From Methylobacterium terrae (GTDB taxonomy: Bacteria > Pseudomonadota > Alphaproteobacteria > Rhizobiales > Beijerinckiaceae): a DNA stretch of 64,000 nt. Location of the stretch: assembly GCF_003173755.1 (NCBI RefSeq), contig NZ_CP029553.1, positions 3,930,001 through 3,994,000 of the forward strand, given 5' to 3'. Positions 17,301 through 28,143 of the stretch are shown here, in pieces (positions within the stretch are counted from its first letter, which is position 1; each line of letters begins with the position of its first letter). The notes below the pieces were generated by a model that was given only the letters and a program-made list of their open reading frames with translations, was not told where the DNA came from and did no database searches. The translations under genes and the position numbers were made by a program.

Positions 17301-18209
17301 ATGCGCTGGGAAGATTTTCGCACCTCCGACAACGTCGAGGACCGTCGCGGCGAAGGCGGCGGTGGCGGCGGGTTCGGCTTCCCCGGAGGCGGCGCCGGCG
17401 GCCTGGGCATCGGCACCATCGTGATCCTGTGCATCATCGGCTGGGTCACCGGCATCAACCCGGCGATCCTGATCGGCGGCGCCGAGACGGTGACGCGCCA
17501 GCGCGCGCCGCAGGAGCAGCAGCAGGGCCGGCCGCAGCCCGACCGGCGCACCGGCGCTCCCGCCGACCAGACCGGCAAGTTCGCCGCCGCGATCCTCGGC
17601 AACACCGAGGACGTGTGGAACCAGGTTCTGCCGAACCAGACCGGGCGGCAATACACCCCGACCACGATGGTGCTCTATACCGGCGGCACCCGCAGCGGCT
17701 GCGGCCAGGCCCGGGCCGCGATGGGCCCGTTCTACTGCCCGCTCGACAAGAAGGTCTACCTCGACACGACCTTCTTCAAGGAGATGGAGCAGAAGTTCAA
17801 CGTGAAGGGCGATTTCGCCTACGCCTACGTCATCGCCCACGAGGTCGGCCACCACGTCCAGGACGTGCTCGGCATCCTGCCCAAGGTCCAGCGCAAGCAG
17901 CAGCAGGTCGGCGAGCGCGAATCGAACGCCCTCTCGGTCCGCGTCGAACTGATGGCCGATTGCCTCGCCGGCGTCTGGGCCAAGAACTCGAACGACCGCT
18001 TCAATTCGCTCGAGCCCGGCGACATCGAGGAGGCGATGCAGGCGGCGAGCGCCATCGGCGACGACAAGCTCCAGAAGCAGAGCCAGGGCTACGTCGTGCC
18101 GGATTCCTTCACCCACGGCTCCTCGGCCCAGCGCATGCGCTGGTTCCAGACCGGCTACCGCAGCGGCCAGACCCAGTCCTGCGACACCTTCCGGGCCTCC
18201 CAGCTCTGA
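17301..18209 (+). CDS. ypfJ: neutral zinc metallopeptidase, YpfJ family
   Basis: 302 residues. A Gly-rich N terminus (about 17-35) leads into one transmembrane helix ([17 protein letters not shown], about 36-52), a polar linker and a catalytic domain. The zincin motif [11 protein letters not shown] is near 178 and the second ligand region [13 protein letters not shown] near 214, with FRASQL at the end. The topology suggests a membrane-anchored periplasmic protease of unknown substrate. ATG at 17301. Its stop overlaps the moaB start by one base (TGATG), so translation is probably coupled. Confidence 0.93.
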   Translation: MRWEDFRTSDNVEDRRGEGGGGGGFGFPGGGAGGLGIGTIVILCIIGWVTGINPAILIGGAETVTRQRAPQEQQQGRPQPDRRTGAPADQTGKFAAAILGNTEDVWNQVLPNQTGRQYTPTTMVLYTGGTRSGCGQARAAMGPFYCPLDKKVYLDTTFFKEMEQKFNVKGDFAYAYVIAHEVGHHVQDVLGILPKVQRKQQQVGERESNALSVRVELMADCLAGVWAKNSNDRFNSLEPGDIEEAMQAASAIGDDKLQKQSQGYVVPDSFTHGSSAQRMRWFQTGYRSGQTQSCDTFRASQL

Positions 18210-18787
18210 TGGCCGGCCTCGACCTTGCCCGGGATTTCGTGCCGCTCTCGATCGCGGTGCTCACCGTCTCGGACACCCGCACCCTCGCCGACGACCGCTC
18301 CGGCGACACCCTGGCCGAGCGGCTGGGGCAGGCGGGCCACCGCCTCGCCGCCCGGGCGATCGTGCCCGACGAGGTCGAGGCGATCCGCGCGCAGGTGCGC
18401 GCCTGGGCCGGCGATCCGGGGGTGGACGTCGTCATCACCACCGGCGGCACCGGCTTCACCGGCCGCGACGTCACGCCGGAGGCGCTGGAGCCCTTGTTCG
18501 AGAAGCGGATGGACGGGTTCTCCGCCATCTTCCACCGCATCTCCTACGACAAGATCGGCACCTCGACGCTGCAGTCGCGGGCGACCGCCGGGGTGGTGAG
18601 CGCCACCTACGTCTTCGTGCTGCCGGGCTCGCCCGGCGCCTGCCGCGACGCCTGGGACGGCATCCTGGCCGCCCAGCTCGACTACCGGCACCGGCCCTGC
18701 AACTTCGTCGAGATCATGCCGCGCCTCGACGAGCACCTGAAGCGGGGAGCGGCTAACCCCGCAGCAGCGCGGCCCGCAGGGGCCTGA
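18209..18787 (+). CDS. moaB: molybdenum cofactor biosynthesis protein B (MoaB/MogA family)
   Basis: 192 residues. The MoCF-binding fold shows [11 protein letters not shown], then [20 protein letters not shown], the SRATAGV strand and [10 protein letters not shown]. It belongs to the molybdopterin adenylyl-transfer/MoaB group; MoaB-type proteins bind molybdopterin in cofactor synthesis. ATG at 18209 overlaps the ypfJ stop. The last 35 bases overlap the convergent unknown gene at 18753-19286, and the C-terminal Ala/Arg/Pro tail ([15 protein letters not shown]) is poorly conserved and encoded there. Confidence 0.92.
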   Translation: MAGLDLARDFVPLSIAVLTVSDTRTLADDRSGDTLAERLGQAGHRLAARAIVPDEVEAIRAQVRAWAGDPGVDVVITTGGTGFTGRDVTPEALEPLFEKRMDGFSAIFHRISYDKIGTSTLQSRATAGVVSATYVFVLPGSPGACRDAWDGILAAQLDYRHRPCNFVEIMPRLDEHLKRGAANPAAARPAGA

Positions 18788-19286
18788 CCGGCAGGCGGGC
18801 CCTGAGCGGCAGGCCCGCCCGCACGGCCTCGACCCGCACGAGGTCGCCGGCCCGCACCCGGCGCGTCCCGGTCAGCGCCTCGCGCCGGCCGGCGATCCGC
18901 TCGAACAGGGGGGCGTGCGGGCGGCGCAGCCGGCCGACCGCGTCCGGGGAGGCGGTGGCGCCGAACCGGTCGAGCACCCGGATCCACCCCTCCGCCGGCA
19001 CGTCCCCGGCCTCCAGGCACAGCATCCAGGGCCGTCGCGCCGGCCCGGCCGCCGCGATCCACGGATTGGATCCCCGCGCCACCAGGGCCGCCCCGGTGCT
19101 CTCCGCCATGGTGGCGACCTCCGGGTCGTCCGGACGCTCTGCCGCGATCACCGCATCGCCCACCACGCCCGCCGCCACGCCGGCCACCAGGGCCGCGAGG
19201 GTGTCGGCGAGGGCGTCGATGCGATCCGGATCGATCGCGCCGGGGAGATGGATGGCAGCCGTGAACATGATCGCGCCATAACTCAT
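18753..19286 (-). CDS. unknown protein with glycosyltransferase-2-like segments
   Basis: 177 residues. The middle ([40 protein letters not shown], read in pieces) recalls the nucleotide-sugar and DxD neighbourhood of GT-A fold family-2 glycosyltransferases, but the DxD is replaced by EAGD. The protein is also shorter than a normal transferase. The C terminus is Arg/Leu-rich. I do not assign a function. Starts at 19286 (MSYGAIM) or 19268 (MFTAAIH); neither has a strong ribosome site. It overlaps the moaB end by 35 bases. Confidence 0.6.
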   Translation of the reverse strand: MSYGAIMFTAAIHLPGAIDPDRIDALADTLAALVAGVAAGVVGDAVIAAERPDDPEVATMAESTGAALVARGSNPWIAAAGPARRPWMLCLEAGDVPAEGWIRVLDRFGATASPDAVGRLRRPHAPLFERIAGRREALTGTRRVRAGDLVRVEAVRAGLPLRARLPVRPLRAALLRG

Positions 19287-19369
19287 GGGGGGCGGCCCGT
19301 CCTGCCTCGATCGTCGGCATTTTCACGTGCCCTTGCGTTTGTTCCTGTTTTGTTCGAAGCTCGGCCGCT

Positions 19370-20548
19370 ATGTCGGCGGAGGCGTGCATGGATTCGGGAT
19401 GCGGGCGTGAGACGGGGCGCCGCCTCGCCGGATCGACCCCGGCGGCGCGGACCCGCCGCGGGCGCGGCGCCACCGCCAACCCGACCGGCCGGTTCGAGGC
19501 CGCGCAGCGCGAGGCCTTCTCGGACGGCTGGGAGCGCCAGGAGGACATCGGGGAAGACCAAGAGGACTCCCGGGAAGTCCGGGCGGACGACCTGCCGCCG
19601 CTGCGCACCGAGGTGACGCTGGAGCGGGCGCGCACCATCATCACCCGCAACGATTCGCCCGATATCGGCTTCGACCGCTCGATCAACCCGTATCGCGGCT
19701 GCGAGCACGGCTGCGTCTACTGCTTCGCCCGGCCGAACCACGCCTATGCCGGCCTGTCGCCGGGGCTCGACTTCGAGACGAAGCTCTTCGCCAAGCCCGA
19801 CGCGGCCTCCCTGCTCGAGCGGGAGCTCTCGGCCCGCGGCTACGCCCCGCGCACCATCGCCCTCGGCACCGCGACCGACCCCTACCAGCCGATCGAGCGG
19901 CGCTACCGCCTGACGCGGGGAGTGCTGGAGGTGCTCGCCCGCTTCCGCCACCCGGTCGGCCTCGTCACCAAGTCCGACCTCGTGCTGCGCGACCTCGACA
20001 TCCTGGCACCGATGGCCGCGGAGGGGCTGGTGAAGGTCGCGCTCTCCGTCACCACCCTCGATCCCGACCTCGCCCGCCGGATGGAGCCGCGCGCGCCCCG
20101 GCCCGAGAAGCGCCTCCGGGCGATCCGGGCGCTCGCCGAGGCCGGCGTGCCCGTGATGGTGCTGGTGGCGCCCCTGATCCCGGGCCTCAACGATCACGAG
20201 ATCGAAGCGATCCTGGCACGCGCCCGCGACGCGGGAGCGAGCGAGGCCGGCGGCGTGCTCCTGCGCCTGCCGCACGAACTCGCCGACCTGATGCGCGACT
20301 GGTTCGCCGAGCATTATCCCGACCGGGCCAGACGCACCTTCTCGCTGCTCGCCCAGAGCCGCGGCGGCAAGGTCTACGACGCCGCCTACGGCCGGCGCTT
20401 CACCGGGACCGGCCCCTACGCGGATCTCCTCGACCGGCGGATGCGCGCGGCGATGACCCGGCTCGGCTATCCGGCGGAGAGGCTGCGGCTGCGGGCCGAC
20501 CTGTTCGCGGTGCCGGTGCGGGTGGGCGGCCAGTACAGCCTGTTCTGA
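19370..20548 (+). CDS. PA0069-family radical SAM protein (SplB-related)
   Basis: 392 residues. The cluster motif CEHGCVYC sits in INPYRGCEHGCVYCFARPNHAYAGLSPGLDFETKLFAK, a region typical of PA0069-type SplB-like radical SAM proteins. A TIM-barrel region follows (IALGTATDPYQPIE, VGLVTKSDLVLRDLDIL, VALSVTTLDPDLARRMEP). Residues 1-75 are basic then acidic, and poorly conserved. The reaction is unknown; the resemblance to spore photoproduct lyase does not prove DNA repair. ATG at 19370; a GTG or ATG slightly downstream is possible. Confidence 0.9.
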   Translation: MSAEACMDSGCGRETGRRLAGSTPAARTRRGRGATANPTGRFEAAQREAFSDGWERQEDIGEDQEDSREVRADDLPPLRTEVTLERARTIITRNDSPDIGFDRSINPYRGCEHGCVYCFARPNHAYAGLSPGLDFETKLFAKPDAASLLERELSARGYAPRTIALGTATDPYQPIERRYRLTRGVLEVLARFRHPVGLVTKSDLVLRDLDILAPMAAEGLVKVALSVTTLDPDLARRMEPRAPRPEKRLRAIRALAEAGVPVMVLVAPLIPGLNDHEIEAILARARDAGASEAGGVLLRLPHELADLMRDWFAEHYPDRARRTFSLLAQSRGGKVYDAAYGRRFTGTGPYADLLDRRMRAAMTRLGYPAERLRLRADLFAVPVRVGGQYSLF

Positions 20549-20579
20549 CGGGCGGCGCGGGAACGGGCGTTCTCCTCCC

Positions 20580-22637
20580 TCACGCCGCCCTGACGGTGGT
20601 GAGGAAGCGCCCCACCTCCCCGCGCAGGTGCTCGGACTGGCGCGACAGCTCGCTTGCCGCCGACAGCACCTGGCTCGCCGCCGCCCCGGTCTCGTCGGCG
20701 GCCCCGGCGACCCGGACGATGTTGCCCGTCACCTCGCCGGTGCCCTTGGCGGCCTCCGCGATGGTGCGGACGATCTCCTGCGTGGCGGCCCCCTGCTCCT
20801 CCACCGCCGCCGCGATGGCGGTCGAGGCCGAGCTGATCTCGCCGATCTGGCCGGCGATGCCGCCGATCGCCGCGACCGCCTGCTCGGTCGAGCCCTGGAT
20901 GCGGGCGATCTGGTCGGCGATCTCGGCCGTGGCGCGGCCGGTCTGGCCGGCGAGCGCCTTGACCTCGGCGGCCACCACCGCGAAGCCCCGCCCCGCGGCG
21001 CCCGCCCGCGCCGCCTCGATGGTGGCGTTCAGCGCGAGCAGGTTGGTCTGGTCGGCGATCGAGGAGATCAGCCCCAGCACGTCGCCGATCCGCGCCGCGC
21101 CCTGGCGCAGCTCGTGGACGAGGCGGGCGGTCGCGGCGGCGGCGTCGGCGGCGGCCCGGGCCATCTCGGCCGAGGACCCGACCCGGCGCCCGATCTCGTG
21201 CACCGAGGCGCCGAGCTGGCCCGCGGCCGCCGCGACGGTGGCGACGTTCGAGGAGGCCTCCTCGGCGGCGGCGGCGACCCCGGTGCTCTGGTCGGCGGTG
21301 CGGCCGGCGATCTCGGACATGCCGCGGGCGGTGGCCTCCATCTCGGAGGCCGCGGCGGTCACCGCGGCGAGGACGCCGCCGACCGAGCCCTCGAACCGGT
21401 CGGCGAGCTCGCGCAGGGCCGCGCGGCGCTGCGCCTCGGCCCCGGCGCGCGCCAGAGCCGCCTCCTCCTCCAGGGCGGCGGCGCGGGCGAGCCCGTCGCG
21501 CAGCTGGACCATCGCGGCGGCCATCGCGCCGATCTCGCTGCGCGACGAAGCGGCAGGCACCGGAACGGCGAGATCGCCGGCGGTGAGGCGGCGCATCGCC
21601 TCGATCATCCGGGCGAGCGGCCCGGTCACGCCGCGCACCAGCAGGAGCGCGCCGCCGCCGACCGCCGCGCAGGCGCCGGCCAGGATCGCCAGCGAGGCGA
21701 GGAGCCAGGTCTCGCTCGCCCGGCTCTCAGCCGCCACGATCGCGCCGAGCGAGGCGGTGGCGGCCGCGCGGGCCTGGCCGATGCCGGCGATGACCTCGCT
21801 CGCCTGCCGGAACCACTCCTCGGCGGCTACGGGATAGGGCTCGCGCGCGGAGCCGGCCCGGACGACCGCCGCGCGGGTGGCCTCGAACGCCTCGACGCGG
21901 CGGCCCGCCGCGGCGAGAGCGTCCCGGAATTCCGGCCCGAGGGCGGCCTCGGAGGCGCGGGCCTGGGCGAGCGCCGCCTCGACGCGCCCGGCGAGGGAGG
22001 ACAGCGCCCGGACCTGCTCGACGGGCAGCGCCTGGCGCCCGGCGATCGCGACGTTGAGCCGTCCGCGCTCGCGGCCCGCATACTCGCCCGCATCCCAGAG
22101 CGCCCGCTTGATGTCGAGGCCGTGATGGAGGGGGCCCGGCACGGCGCCGGCGATGCCGGCCCGCACCGCGTCGAACAAGGTTTGCTCGCGGGTGATCACG
22201 CCGGTCGCGGCCGGGAACCAGGCCGCGGCGAGGTCGGGATCGGACGTGCCGGAGAGTACCCGGTCGACCCGACCGCGCAGGGCTGCGAGATCGCGCCTGG
22301 CCTCATCGAGGGCGGCGGCGGCCCGCGACACTGCGTCGTCGGCGCGCAGATCCGCCAGCGCGGCGCCGAGATGGCGGTCGCCCTCCTCGCGCAGGCGCGT
22401 CAGGGCCGCCTGCTCCGGGGCGGCCGGCGGCTTGGCGAGCCAGCCATTCGTCAGCCCCCGCTCGGCCGCGAGCGACGACGCGGCGGCGGCGAGCGCATCA
22501 GTCACCCGGTTGGCCTCCGCCACACGCCGCATGATATCGGCCCGGCTCCATGCCTCGATCACTTGCAGGGCAGTCAGCCCAAGAAAGAGGCAACCTATCG
22601 AACCCAGGATGAGAAATATTTGTCTGCGAAGCGACAT
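20580..22637 (-). CDS. methyl-accepting chemotaxis protein
   Basis: 685 residues. TM1 is at about 8-27, followed by a long helical periplasmic sensor region (about 30-305), TM2 (about 308-332), HAMP (about 333-385, [22 protein letters not shown]) and a cytoplasmic signalling domain. The hairpin tip is [37 protein letters not shown], broken here for length only in description. It relays ligand state to CheA/CheW. The ligand is unknown. There is no NWETF-type CheR tether at the C terminus (ends LTTVRAA). No chemotaxis genes are nearby; it diverges from the TPR gene. Confidence 0.95.
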   Translation of the reverse strand: MSLRRQIFLILGSIGCLFLGLTALQVIEAWSRADIMRRVAEANRVTDALAAAASSLAAERGLTNGWLAKPPAAPEQAALTRLREEGDRHLGAALADLRADDAVSRAAAALDEARRDLAALRGRVDRVLSGTSDPDLAAAWFPAATGVITREQTLFDAVRAGIAGAVPGPLHHGLDIKRALWDAGEYAGRERGRLNVAIAGRQALPVEQVRALSSLAGRVEAALAQARASEAALGPEFRDALAAAGRRVEAFEATRAAVVRAGSAREPYPVAAEEWFRQASEVIAGIGQARAAATASLGAIVAAESRASETWLLASLAILAGACAAVGGGALLLVRGVTGPLARMIEAMRRLTAGDLAVPVPAASSRSEIGAMAAAMVQLRDGLARAAALEEEAALARAGAEAQRRAALRELADRFEGSVGGVLAAVTAAASEMEATARGMSEIAGRTADQSTGVAAAAEEASSNVATVAAAAGQLGASVHEIGRRVGSSAEMARAAADAAAATARLVHELRQGAARIGDVLGLISSIADQTNLLALNATIEAARAGAAGRGFAVVAAEVKALAGQTGRATAEIADQIARIQGSTEQAVAAIGGIAGQIGEISSASTAIAAAVEEQGAATQEIVRTIAEAAKGTGEVTGNIVRVAGAADETGAAASQVLSAASELSRQSEHLRGEVGRFLTTVRAA

Positions 22638-22900
22638 GTCCGGCGACTCTGATGGACGACTTGTGCGGCCTGGCGCATCTGACGCGACGATTGCTTAATA
22701 TTGGTCTTACAACCCGGAAACCGGGCGGCCTCACGACGGGTTGCGCGTCCGCTCTGCCGGGCGGCCCGACGGCGCGGACGGCGGCCCCCGACACATCGCC
22801 GCCGCCGTTTGGTCTTGCCGCTGCCCCGCGCAGGGTCCAATGTCGCGCCGATTTCGCGTGCCGGCGCCGCGGCCGGCGCGACCACGGAGCCACGAGTTTG

Positions 22901-24760
22901 GTGCTCAAGACCCGAATCCCCGCCCCCCGCCGCGGTGGCGCGCTCGCCGCGCTGGCCCTCCTCCTCGCCGCCTCGACGGCGCCGGCCCTCGCGGCGCGGC
23001 TGCCGGTGCGGGAGGTCGCGAGCCCGCAATCCTACGAGCCGGCCGATTCGCTGGAAGGCAACTTCCTCGCCGCCTACATCGCGGGCGCCTCCCGCGACAC
23101 GGCCGCCGCCGCCACCTTCTACCGCGAGGCGGTCAAGGGGGATCCCCGCAACGCGGAACTCCTCGAGCGCTCCTTCGTGGCGCTGCTCGCCGACGGCTCG
23201 CTGCCGGAGGCGTTCCGGGCCGCCGAGCGGCTGACGGCGCGGGACGGGGCCAACGGCCTCGCCCAGCTCGCGCTGGGCGTGCAGAAGATCAAGGCCAAGC
23301 AATACGCGGCGGCGCGCCAGAACCTGCAGCGCGGCGGCAAGGGCGCGGCCGCCGACCTGACCTCGACGCTGCTGACCGCCTGGTCCTTCGCCGGGGCCGG
23401 CGAGGGCAAGAAGGCGCTCGAGACGATCAACAAGCTCAAGGGCGAGCGCTATTACAACGTCTTCCGCGACTACCATGCCGGCCTGATCGCGGCCCTGGTC
23501 GGCGACAAGGTCGAGGCCGAGCGCCGGCTGAAATCGGCCTACGATTCCGACCGCAACACCCTGCGCATCGTCGACGCCTACGGCCGGTTCGAGGCCGAGT
23601 CCGGCCGGCCCGACCTCGCGGTGGCGGCCTACCAGGAATTCGACAACGTCCTGCCGCGCCACCCGATCGTGCGCGACGCCCTCGACAAGCTGAAGGCCGG
23701 CAAGCCGCTCACGCCGCTGATCAACTCGGCGCAGGAGGGCGCGGCGGAAGTCCTGTACGGCCTCGGCTCTGCCGGGACCTCGCAGGGCGACGAGCTGCCG
23801 GCGGTGGTGTACCTGCGGCTTGCCCTCCACCTCGCCCCCGAGCACTCGCTGGCGCTGCTGACCCTCGCCGACACGCTGGAGCGGATGAAGGCGCCCGAGC
23901 GGGCGAACGAGGTCTTCGCCCGCATGCCGGCGAATTCCCCGCTCAAGCTCAACGCCGACATCCAGATCGGGCTCAACCTCGAGCAGATGGGCAAGGGCGA
24001 CGAGGCGATCGCCCATCTCGACCAGGTCGCCAAGACCTATCCCAACGACATCGACGTGATCTCGGCGCTCGGCAACGTCCAGCGCTCGCGCAAGAAGTAC
24101 ATCGAGTCGACCCAGACCTACACCAAGGCGATAGACCTGATCGGCGACCAGCCGGCGCGCAATTACTGGACACTGTACTACTTCCGCGGCACGTCGTTCG
24201 AGCGGGCCAAGGAGTGGCCGAAGGCCGAGGCCGACCTGAAGAAGGCGCTCGAGCTGGTGCCGGCGACGCAGCCGAACGGCCGCGCCCAGGTGCTGAACTA
24301 CCTCGCCTATTCCTGGGTCGACCAGAACCAGAACATCGACGAGGCGTTCCGCATGCTCAAGCAGGCGGTCGACCTGCAGCCGCGCGACGGCATGATCATC
24401 GACAGCCTGGGCTGGGCCTATTACCGCCTCGGCCGCTGGGACGACGCGGTGCGCGAGCTCGAGAAGGCGATCGAGCTCAAGCCCGGCGACCCGACGATCA
24501 ACGACCACCTCGGCGACGCCTACTGGCGCGCCGGCCGGCGGCTCGAGGGCAAGTTCCAGTGGCAGCACGCCAAGGACCTGAACCCCGAGCCGGAGGACCT
24601 GACCAAGATCGAGGCGAAGCTGAAGGACGGGTTGCCGGAGCTGGAGAAGCCCGCCGCCACCGCCGACAGCCAGCCCGCGCCGCAGCCCGAGATGCCGAAG
24701 GGCGCCCCGGCCCCGACCGAGCCGCCGGCGATGGGCACGGAGACGAAGAGCGGGGGCTGA
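22901..24760 (+). CDS. secreted tetratricopeptide-repeat protein
   Basis: 619 residues. The N terminus ([13 protein letters not shown], then [19 protein letters not shown]) is a signal peptide. About ten TPR-like helix pairs follow, clearest at [54 protein letters not shown] and [31 protein letters not shown] (each read as a short repeat). The C terminus is Pro-rich. Probably a periplasmic or outer-membrane scaffold in envelope assembly. Starts at GTG 22901 or TTG 22898, both served by ggag at 22886; the TTG has the better spacing. ispE follows, as in many alphaproteobacteria. Confidence 0.88.
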   Translation: MLKTRIPAPRRGGALAALALLLAASTAPALAARLPVREVASPQSYEPADSLEGNFLAAYIAGASRDTAAAATFYREAVKGDPRNAELLERSFVALLADGSLPEAFRAAERLTARDGANGLAQLALGVQKIKAKQYAAARQNLQRGGKGAAADLTSTLLTAWSFAGAGEGKKALETINKLKGERYYNVFRDYHAGLIAALVGDKVEAERRLKSAYDSDRNTLRIVDAYGRFEAESGRPDLAVAAYQEFDNVLPRHPIVRDALDKLKAGKPLTPLINSAQEGAAEVLYGLGSAGTSQGDELPAVVYLRLALHLAPEHSLALLTLADTLERMKAPERANEVFARMPANSPLKLNADIQIGLNLEQMGKGDEAIAHLDQVAKTYPNDIDVISALGNVQRSRKKYIESTQTYTKAIDLIGDQPARNYWTLYYFRGTSFERAKEWPKAEADLKKALELVPATQPNGRAQVLNYLAYSWVDQNQNIDEAFRMLKQAVDLQPRDGMIIDSLGWAYYRLGRWDDAVRELEKAIELKPGDPTINDHLGDAYWRAGRRLEGKFQWQHAKDLNPEPEDLTKIEAKLKDGLPELEKPAATADSQPAPQPEMPKGAPAPTEPPAMGTETKSGG

Positions 24761-24878
24761 CGCCCCCACCCATCCGATCGTCGAGAGACCATCGCGGGCG
24801 CGGTGCCGGACAGGCCCCGCGCCCCGTTCCGTGTTTGAGCTTGCCGTATCTGAGCTTGCCCGTTCGAGAGACGTGACC

Positions 24879-25766
24879 GTGCCACCCCTCGCGACCCGCG
24901 CGCCCGCCAAGATCAACCTGACCCTGCACGTCCTCGGCCGCCGTCCCGGCGACGGCTACCACGCCCTGGAGAGCCTGGTGGTCTTCGCGGGCGCGAGCGC
25001 GGGCGACCTGCTGACGCTGGAGCCCGGGCCGTCGCTCGACCTCGCGGTCACCGGCCCGACCGCCGGTCCGGCGGGCCCGACCGACGACAACCTGGTGATG
25101 CGGGCCGCCCGCCACCTCGCCGCGGAGGTCCCCGGGCTGACGCTCGGGCGCTTCTCGCTGGTGAAGCGCCTGCCGGTGGCGGCGGGGATCGGCGGCGGCT
25201 CGTCGGATGCCGCGGCGGCCCTGCGGCTGCTCGGCCGGCTCAACGGCCTTCGTCCCGACCACCCGGCCCTGATGGCGGCGGCCCGCCGCACCGGCGCCGA
25301 CGTACCGGTCTGCCTCGATCCGCGGGCCCGGATGATGCGCGGCGCCGGGGAGGCCGTGGGACCCGCCCTCCCCTTGCCGCCGGTGCCGGCGGTGCTGATC
25401 AATCCCGGCGTGCCGGTCGAGACGGCGCCGGTCTTCCGCGCCCTCGGGTTGAAGGTCGGCGAGGCTCATCCCCGCGCGGCGGAGGCGCATCCGGACATCG
25501 CCGGCGACGGCGGCCTCGACGCCCTGATCGCCCGCATCGCCCCGGCCCGCAACGACCTCGAGGCCCCGGCCCTCACGGTCGCGCCAGTGATCGGCGATAC
25601 GCTGGCGTCCTTGCGCGACCAGCCGGATTGCCGCCTGGCGCGCATGTCGGGATCGGGCGCCACGGTGTTCGGGCTGTTCGGCCACCGCTCGTCGGCGGTG
25701 CGGGCCGCGCGGGCGATCGCGGCGGCGCAGCCGGGCTGGTGGGTGCGCGCGACGCTGCTGCGGTAG
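24879..25766 (+). CDS. ispE: 4-diphosphocytidyl-2-C-methyl-D-erythritol kinase
   Basis: About 295 residues. It phosphorylates CDP-methylerythritol with ATP in the non-mevalonate isoprenoid pathway. It has the GHMP-kinase motifs: [11 protein letters not shown] at the N terminus, [19 protein letters not shown] for ATP, and the C-terminal [13 protein letters not shown]. The start was set at GTG 24879 ([14 protein letters not shown]), eight bases after gagag. GTG 24873 and a longer GTG at 24831 are alternatives; the latter adds a tail encoded by a tgagcttgcc direct repeat. It lies 118 bases after the TPR gene and faces the polyprenyl synthase gene, which supplies the next isoprenoid step. Confidence 0.93.
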   Translation: MPPLATRAPAKINLTLHVLGRRPGDGYHALESLVVFAGASAGDLLTLEPGPSLDLAVTGPTAGPAGPTDDNLVMRAARHLAAEVPGLTLGRFSLVKRLPVAAGIGGGSSDAAAALRLLGRLNGLRPDHPALMAAARRTGADVPVCLDPRARMMRGAGEAVGPALPLPPVPAVLINPGVPVETAPVFRALGLKVGEAHPRAAEAHPDIAGDGGLDALIARIAPARNDLEAPALTVAPVIGDTLASLRDQPDCRLARMSGSGATVFGLFGHRSSAVRAARAIAAAQPGWWVRATLLR

Positions 25767-25882
25767 GGGCGGCTCGCTTCCATCACTCTCCGTCGTCCCG
25801 GAGGCCGCCGCAGGTGGGAATCCGGGATGGACGAGGGAGGTGGTCGACGCGGCTCGAGCGGGACCGACCCGGCCCCGGCCTC

Positions 25883-26923
25883 CTACCGCGCCCGCGCGAT
25901 GCAGAAATCGACCGCTTCCAGCAGCGCCTGCTTCATCGGCGAGTGCGGGAACAGGGCCAGCGCGTCCTTGGCCATGGCGCCGTAGTGGCGGGCGCGCTCG
26001 ATCGTGTCCTCGAGGGCGCGGTGGCGGCGCATGATCGCGATCGCGTCGTCGAGGTCGCGGGGCTCCTCGATCTCCTGGCGCTCCAGCGTGCGGCGCCAGA
26101 ACGCACGCTCCTCCTCGCTGCCGCGGCGGAACGACAGCACCACCGGCAGGGTGATCTTGCCCTCGCGAAAATCGTCGCCGACGTTCTTGCCGAGATCGGC
26201 GCTGGTGCCGCCGTAATCGAGGGCGTCGTCGACGAGCTGGAACGCGATGCCGAGATTCATGCCGTAGCTGCGGCAGGCGGCGATCTCGGGCGTCGGCCGC
26301 TGGGCGAGCACCGGCCCGACCTCGCAGGCGGCGGCGAACAATTCGGCGGTCTTCGCCCGGATCACCGCGAGGTACTCGTCCTCGCTGGTCTCGGTCGAGC
26401 GGGCGGCGGTGAGCTGCATCACCTCGCCCTCGGCGATCACCGAGGCGGCCGAGGACAGGATGTCGAGGGCGCGCAGCGAGCCGACCTCGACCATCATCTT
26501 GAAGGCCTGGCCGAGCAGGAAGTCGCCGACGAGGACGCTGGCCTCGTTGCCCCACTTGATCCGCGCCGCGACCTTGCCGCGGCGCATGTCGCTCTCGTCG
26601 ACGACGTCGTCGTGCAGCAGCGTCGCCGTGTGCATGAACTCGACGCTGGCGGCGAGCTTGACGTCGCCGTCGGCATCCTCGCCCCTCGCGGGGTCGTAGC
26701 CGCTGAGGGAGGCGGTGGCGAGCGTCAGGATCGGGCGCAGGCGCTTGCCGCCCGAGGAGATCAGGTGGTTGGCGACCTCCGGGATCATCGTCACGTCGGA
26801 GCCGGTGCGCGACAGGATCATCGCGTTGACGCGCTCCATCCCGCCGGCCACCAGCCCCACCAGGGCGTCGAGGCTGGCCTCCGGATCGGAGGGTCTGTCC
26901 TGAAGGGGAAGTACGACGCCCAC
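25883..26923 (-). CDS. ispB: polyprenyl diphosphate synthase (octaprenyl/decaprenyl type)
   Basis: 346 residues. It elongates farnesyl or geranylgeranyl diphosphate with IPP to the ubiquinone side chain. The first Asp-rich motif is LLHDDVVDESDMRRG (about 103-117) and the second is FQLVDDALDYGG (near 225). GGKRLRP near the N terminus and the basic KITLP segment are present. Long-chain specificity fits the small residues before the first motif (EFMHTAT), but the exact chain length cannot be read. ATG at 26923. Divergent from the DUF2007 gene over 202 bases. Confidence 0.93.
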   Translation of the reverse strand: MGVVLPLQDRPSDPEASLDALVGLVAGGMERVNAMILSRTGSDVTMIPEVANHLISSGGKRLRPILTLATASLSGYDPARGEDADGDVKLAASVEFMHTATLLHDDVVDESDMRRGKVAARIKWGNEASVLVGDFLLGQAFKMMVEVGSLRALDILSSAASVIAEGEVMQLTAARSTETSEDEYLAVIRAKTAELFAAACEVGPVLAQRPTPEIAACRSYGMNLGIAFQLVDDALDYGGTSADLGKNVGDDFREGKITLPVVLSFRRGSEEERAFWRRTLERQEIEEPRDLDDAIAIMRRHRALEDTIERARHYGAMAKDALALFPHSPMKQALLEAVDFCIARAR

Positions 26924-27125
26924 GCCCGCGCGATCTCCTCAGAGCCGCCCCGGACCGCGGGGCTCCCGTTCTAGTCCCGCCCCCTTTGGCACGCGAGCGC
27001 CCCCGGCGGCAACACGCAAGCTGCCGCAAGGCCGGCCGGCGGTGCGGGGATGCGGGGATGCGGCGCAAGCGGCGCCGAGGTGTGGTATGGCCGCCGCGAT
27101 CCGACGGAAGGACCGCGCGCACCCG

Positions 27126-27359
27126 ATGATCGAGCTGATCCGCACCAACGATCTCGTCCTGATCGGCTTCGCGGAATCCCTTCTCGCCGGTGCCGAGATC
27201 CCGGTGCTGGTCGCCGACAACCACATCAGCGTGATGGAGGGGATGATCGGTGCCTTCCCGCGCCGGTTGCTGGTGCCGGAGGACCATGCCCGGCAGGCCC
27301 GGCGCATCCTCGTCGATGCCGGCCTCGCCCACGAGTTGCGCGATGCCCATCACCGCTGA
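27126..27359 (+). CDS. DUF2007 family protein
   Basis: 77 residues: MIELIRTNDLVLIGFAESLLAGAEIPVLVADNH at the start, then RRLLVPEDHARQARRILVDAGL. DUF2007 is a small alpha/beta domain proposed to be a signal-transducing or regulatory module, without proof. ATG at 27126. It overlaps the methyltransferase start by 17 bases, so the two are probably translated together. The same pair sits next to the polyprenyl synthase in many alphaproteobacteria. Confidence 0.85.
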   Translation: MIELIRTNDLVLIGFAESLLAGAEIPVLVADNHISVMEGMIGAFPRRLLVPEDHARQARRILVDAGLAHELRDAHHR

Positions 27360-28113
27360 GGCTCCCCTCCCTCGGCCCGAATCCTGGCTCGGCGGGCGCC
27401 TGGCGCTCCGTCAGCCGCCGCGGGGCGCCCACCGGGCCGGCACCGACGCGGTGCTGCTCGCCGCCCGCGCCGGCGCGCAGGCCGGCGAGACGGTGTGCGA
27501 CCTCGGTGCCGGGACCGGCGCGGTCGGGCTCGCGGTCGCGCTGGCCTGCCCGGAGGCGCGCGTGATGCTGGTCGAGCGCGATCCGGAGGCCGCGGCGCTG
27601 GCCCGCCTCAACGCCGAGGCGAACGGGCTGTCCGGCCGGGCCCGGGTGATCGAGGCCGACGTGACGGCGCCGGGGCGCGAGCGGCGGTCCGCCGGTCTCC
27701 TGCCCGACTCGGTCGACCTCGTCGTCACCAACCCGCCGTTCTTCGAGCCCGGCCGCCACCGCGCCTCGCCGGTGCCGACCAGGGCCGCAGCGCACGGCTT
27801 CTCGCAGCCCGGAGGGCTGGAGGCCTGGCTGCGCACCGCCTCGGACCTCCTGCGCCCCGGGGGACGGCTGGTGCTGATCCACCGGGCCGACGCCCTCCCC
27901 TCCTGCCTCGATGCCCTGGCGGGCCGGTTCGGCGCGCTCCAGGTCACGCCGGTCCAGCCGCGAGCGGACGCGGCGGCGATCCGGGTGCTGGTGGCCGGCA
28001 TGCGCGGCAGCCGGGCGCCCTTCACCCTGGCGCCGGCCCTGGTGCTGCACGGGCCGGACGGTCGCTTCACGGCGGAGGTCGAGGCGATGCACCGGGGCGA
28101 GAAAATGTCATAG
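27343..28113 (+). CDS. TrmN6-like tRNA (adenine-N6)-methyltransferase
   Basis: 256 residues. Rossmann methyltransferase with motif I VCDLGAGTGAVGLAVAL (about 52-68), an acidic residue after the second strand (VERDPEA), and the N6-adenine motif VVTNPPFFEPG. It is closest in layout to TrmN6, which modifies A37 of tRNA1(Val). The N terminus SWLGGRLALRQPPRGAHRAGTDAVLLAA is also family-like. ATG at 27343 lies inside the DUF2007 end. The substrate is inferred from motifs only. Confidence 0.85.
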   Translation: MPITAEAPLPRPESWLGGRLALRQPPRGAHRAGTDAVLLAARAGAQAGETVCDLGAGTGAVGLAVALACPEARVMLVERDPEAAALARLNAEANGLSGRARVIEADVTAPGRERRSAGLLPDSVDLVVTNPPFFEPGRHRASPVPTRAAAHGFSQPGGLEAWLRTASDLLRPGGRLVLIHRADALPSCLDALAGRFGALQVTPVQPRADAAAIRVLVAGMRGSRAPFTLAPALVLHGPDGRFTAEVEAMHRGEKMS

Positions 28114-28143
28114 AATTTCCGCGAAACCAGGAAGTCGCGGGAT

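Noticed and set aside
22595..24916. 773-codon minus-strand frame opposite the TPR gene
   Set aside because: Shadow of the TPR protein; the plus-strand reading has a signal peptide and clear TPRs.
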